Source of the DNA: Nitratiruptor tergarcus DSM 16512
Lineage (GTDB): Bacteria; Campylobacterota; Campylobacteria; Campylobacterales; Nitratiruptoraceae
DNA length: 64,000 nt
NCBI RefSeq assembly: GCF_027946175.1
Contig: NZ_AP026671.1
Span: forward strand, 806,001-870,000
Direction of reading: 5' to 3'
Below the pieces are notes generated by a model. It was given only the letters and a program-made list of their open reading frames with translations, made no database searches and had not been told where the DNA came from. Both the position numbers and the translations under genes were made by a program. Shown here in pieces: positions 62,207 through 64,000 of this stretch (its first letter is position 1; each line of letters starts with the position of its first letter).

Positions 62207-64000
62207 TAAGGAAACTCTTCTGCTACTGTAAAAGTACACTCTGGTGTAACTTCTTCATAGCCACTTTGGATACGATATGTCTGTCCTCCTTCTTCTACCT
62301 CCTCATAAGTCGGCTCTGGATAAATACACATTCTCACTTTACCATTGCCGTCTGTTTTTTGTATAACCATTCTCCCATAATCTGTAAAAGTTACACAAGG
62401 CAAAGAGAGAGGCGTAAAATAGTAATCTCTAATTTTATCCATTTTACATTTTACTGCAAATCTTGAATATTGCAGATGTTTGTTAATCTTTTCAAAATTT
62501 ATCTGTACAATCTGTGAACATGGAGAGGTGCTACATTTGAGTAGTTGTGGTTGTGCTAATTTTATACCAGTCAAAGTCCTTTTAAAACTATTTCCCTCTC
62601 TTTTTATACCTTCTCCAACATAAACTCCTATAAAAATATCTTTACCAGCAAAAAAGGTTGGATAAAAGAGTTTTATCTGCACTTGTTGATTTTTTATGAT
62701 ATATTTTCCATATTTATGATCAAGGAAAATGGTAGCTATAGTATCTTTAACCGGATTGAATCTTTGTTCATTTCCTATAACAAAGGAAAGTCCACTCTCA
62801 TGGAAATTGTAGTATTGTCGAAGATAGAGCTTTCCACCGATCGTGTCTATAATATCCCAATTGCCAAGATAAGTGGCACTATTTTTCTTAAAATTAGGAA
62901 GTATGAGCAATCTATCATCATTTGGCACAGCGACATCTAAATCATAGCGAGAGCTTTGAAAGAATGTGTATCCAAGACTCTGGTTACCTTCCAAAATTCC
63001 ACTATTTGGCTCATTATCAAGCCCATCATAATAGATAAAGGGGTTTTCTTCATCAAAATCATAAGAGAAAAAGTTTTTATAGTAATATTCATTATCTATT
63101 TTGGGATTGATCGCTGTTACATGCAAGATTTGCCCTTCGTATGATGGATCTTTAATTTTTATGGTATATGTATCGATAAAAAAGCCTGTACTTTCATTAT
63201 ATTCAGTTCCAGCATATTCTAAGCCTATTTTATTGTCGTATGTATAATCTACATTAGTAGAAATGAATTTTGTCAATGTTTTTCCATTCTGCAAATTTAC
63301 CGTAACTTTAAAAGTTGCTAATCCTCTTTTTTTACCCATCACAAAGAAAAAGCCGTGACTTTGTATATACGAAGTTGGAACAAAGTAACTTTTCACTTCA
63401 CTTCCATTCATATCAATACATACTGCATTTGGCGATGTCGCATTTATTTCAATACTTTTAATCTCTTCAGGAAGAATATAGTCGTTAGTAGAGGGTGAAA
63501 GAATAGTATAATTGAGATAATCAGCTTTATTAATTATAAGATTATCATGATCAAAAGAGAGTAACAGTTCATAACTTACATTTGGCAATTGTGAAACATT
63601 AATAAAAAATTCTCTACTTATCTCTTGTGTCTTTTCTCCATTTTTTATTGCAACTTTTATTTTTATAGGGACATTATCAGACCTTTCAAAACTTCTCAAA
63701 ACTATTTTTCCATCTGCTTGTGGAGAAGATATAGTATATTCATTGTGCAACGTGCCATTAGAATCTTCTATTTTAACAACTAACCCATTATATGATTTAA
63801 TAAAGAGAGATTGAAGATACTGCTCCTCTATCTCGTTACCATATTTATCAACTATTTGATAAATAATCTCTTTTTTATCATTTGTTTTCAAAAGAAAATT
63901 TCTATCTTTTGTCAAAATCAATATTTTATATAGATTTGCTAATATTTCTTCTTTTTTTTGCTCTATATTAATAGTAAATACCTCTTTTATCTCTTGTACA
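62203..64000 (-). CDS. Large beta-rich protein, probably surface-exposed (N-terminus beyond window)
   Basis: The frame is open from the right edge (no start or stop between 64000 and the stop at 62203; 598 codons visible), so the N-terminus is missing. It opens with a helical stretch (IEQKKEEILANLYKILIL) and then consists of beta-rich segments resembling repeated Ig-like modules (KIVLRSFERSDNVPIKIKVA, YTILSPSTNDYILPEE), ending in a Cys-containing region (LKCSTSPCSQIVQ, CIYPEP) and TFTVAEEFPY. No catalytic motif is seen. A filamentous adhesin or S-layer-like protein is possible; the export signal would lie outside the window. It converges with the msrA operon by a 4-bp overlap. Confidence 0.55.
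   Translation of the reverse strand, partial: VQEIKEVFTINIEQKKEEILANLYKILILTKDRNFLLKTNDKKEIIYQIVDKYGNEIEEQYLQSLFIKSYNGLVVKIEDSNGTLHNEYTISSPQADGKIVLRSFERSDNVPIKIKVAIKNGEKTQEISREFFINVSQLPNVSYELLLSFDHDNLIINKADYLNYTILSPSTNDYILPEEIKSIEINATSPNAVCIDMNGSEVKSYFVPTSYIQSHGFFFVMGKKRGLATFKVTVNLQNGKTLTKFISTNVDYTYDNKIGLEYAGTEYNESTGFFIDTYTIKIKDPSYEGQILHVTAINPKIDNEYYYKNFFSYDFDEENPFIYYDGLDNEPNSGILEGNQSLGYTFFQSSRYDLDVAVPNDDRLLILPNFKKNSATYLGNWDIIDTIGGKLYLRQYYNFHESGLSFVIGNEQRFNPVKDTIATIFLDHKYGKYIIKNQQVQIKLFYPTFFAGKDIFIGVYVGEGIKREGNSFKRTLTGIKLAQPQLLKCSTSPCSQIVQINFEKINKHLQYSRFAVKCKMDKIRDYYFTPLSLPCVTFTDYGRMVIQKTDGNGKVRMCIYPEPTYEEVEEGGQTYRIQSGYEEVTPECTFTVAEEFPY

Noticed and set aside
1-64000. CRISPR arrays, rRNA genes, prophage or plasmid origin
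   Set aside because: No regularly spaced direct repeats, rRNA-like segments, integrase, terminase or replication initiator genes were found on either strand.

Overview
The window reads as the chromosome of a member of the Campylobacterota (Epsilonproteobacteria), most likely a free-living, probably thermophilic vent-type chemolithotroph such as Nitratiruptor or a relative. This is an inference from protein style, the AT-rich sequence (roughly 38-40% GC by eye), tightly overlapped operons (ATGA, TAATG and TGATG junctions), c-type cytochromes and the epsilon-type primary sigma factor. No rRNA, phage, transposase or CRISPR array is visible. One tRNA gene (tRNA-Glu) is present.

Region 1, 1-3.6 kb, is an accessory island. 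It holds a DUF234-type AAA ATPase running off the left edge, two MNT/HEPN toxin-antitoxin modules in which both HEPN genes are broken (one by a -1 frameshift at a canonical slippery heptamer, one by an in-frame stop), a small coiled-coil membrane protein, and six copies of a short intergenic repeat found nowhere else in the window. Region 2, 3.6-8.4 kb, has a GT4 glycosyltransferase with a Wzx-like flippase, then a peptidoglycan pair (L,D-transpeptidase and Tat-exported MepK-like peptidase) with a CopD-like membrane protein. Region 3, 8.5-20.9 kb, is a nearly continuous minus-strand run: an acidic hypothetical, an MsbA-like exporter, a pentaheme cytochrome c, a histone-deacetylase-like amidohydrolase, hemH, a FAD oxidoreductase, glyS, trmL with a 37-aa membrane microprotein, purU, a CCA-type nucleotidyltransferase, leuB and leuD. 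Region 4, 21.1-25.0 kb, is rpoD, with a near-consensus promoter, facing hemL, atpZ and a membrane protein.

Region 5, 25.0-32.2 kb, is the most suggestive locus. An overlapping minus-strand operon encodes a small cytochrome c, a CitE-like lyase, a LuxI/FeeM-like N-acyltransferase, a TonB-dependent receptor, a YfiR-like periplasmic protein and a membrane GGDEF-EAL protein with a periplasmic sensor. A TonB gene converges on it and ends 4 bp inside it. The set has the parts of a device that makes an acyl signal and couples an outer-membrane receptor to cyclic-di-GMP.

Region 6, 32.3-51.9 kb, is mostly plus-strand housekeeping: folD, lepB, a site-2 protease, rpiB, a 30-aa membrane microprotein, apt, trpB, a DedA protein, pepA, a long structured palindromic element, ychF, trmA (minus), glmU, coaBC, uppS, a prepilin peptidase, an LptF/LptG permease, truA, a MEMO-family protein (minus), then a polyprenyl-phosphate sugar-transfer cluster (GT39, PAP2, GT2, flippase-like protein). 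Region 7, 51.9-59.4 kb, is one minus-strand operon: dsbD, a periplasmic thioredoxin, a catalytically degenerate dihydroorotase homologue, a 32-aa microprotein, XpaC-like, TelA-like, SPFH/GYF and zinc-ribbon proteins. The last four look like an uncharacterised membrane-stress module. Region 8, 59.4-64 kb, has a DUF255 thioredoxin-domain protein, msrA, a small membrane protein whose last codons contain an intrinsic terminator, and a large probable surface protein running off the right edge.

All functions are assigned by reading motifs; no database search was run.
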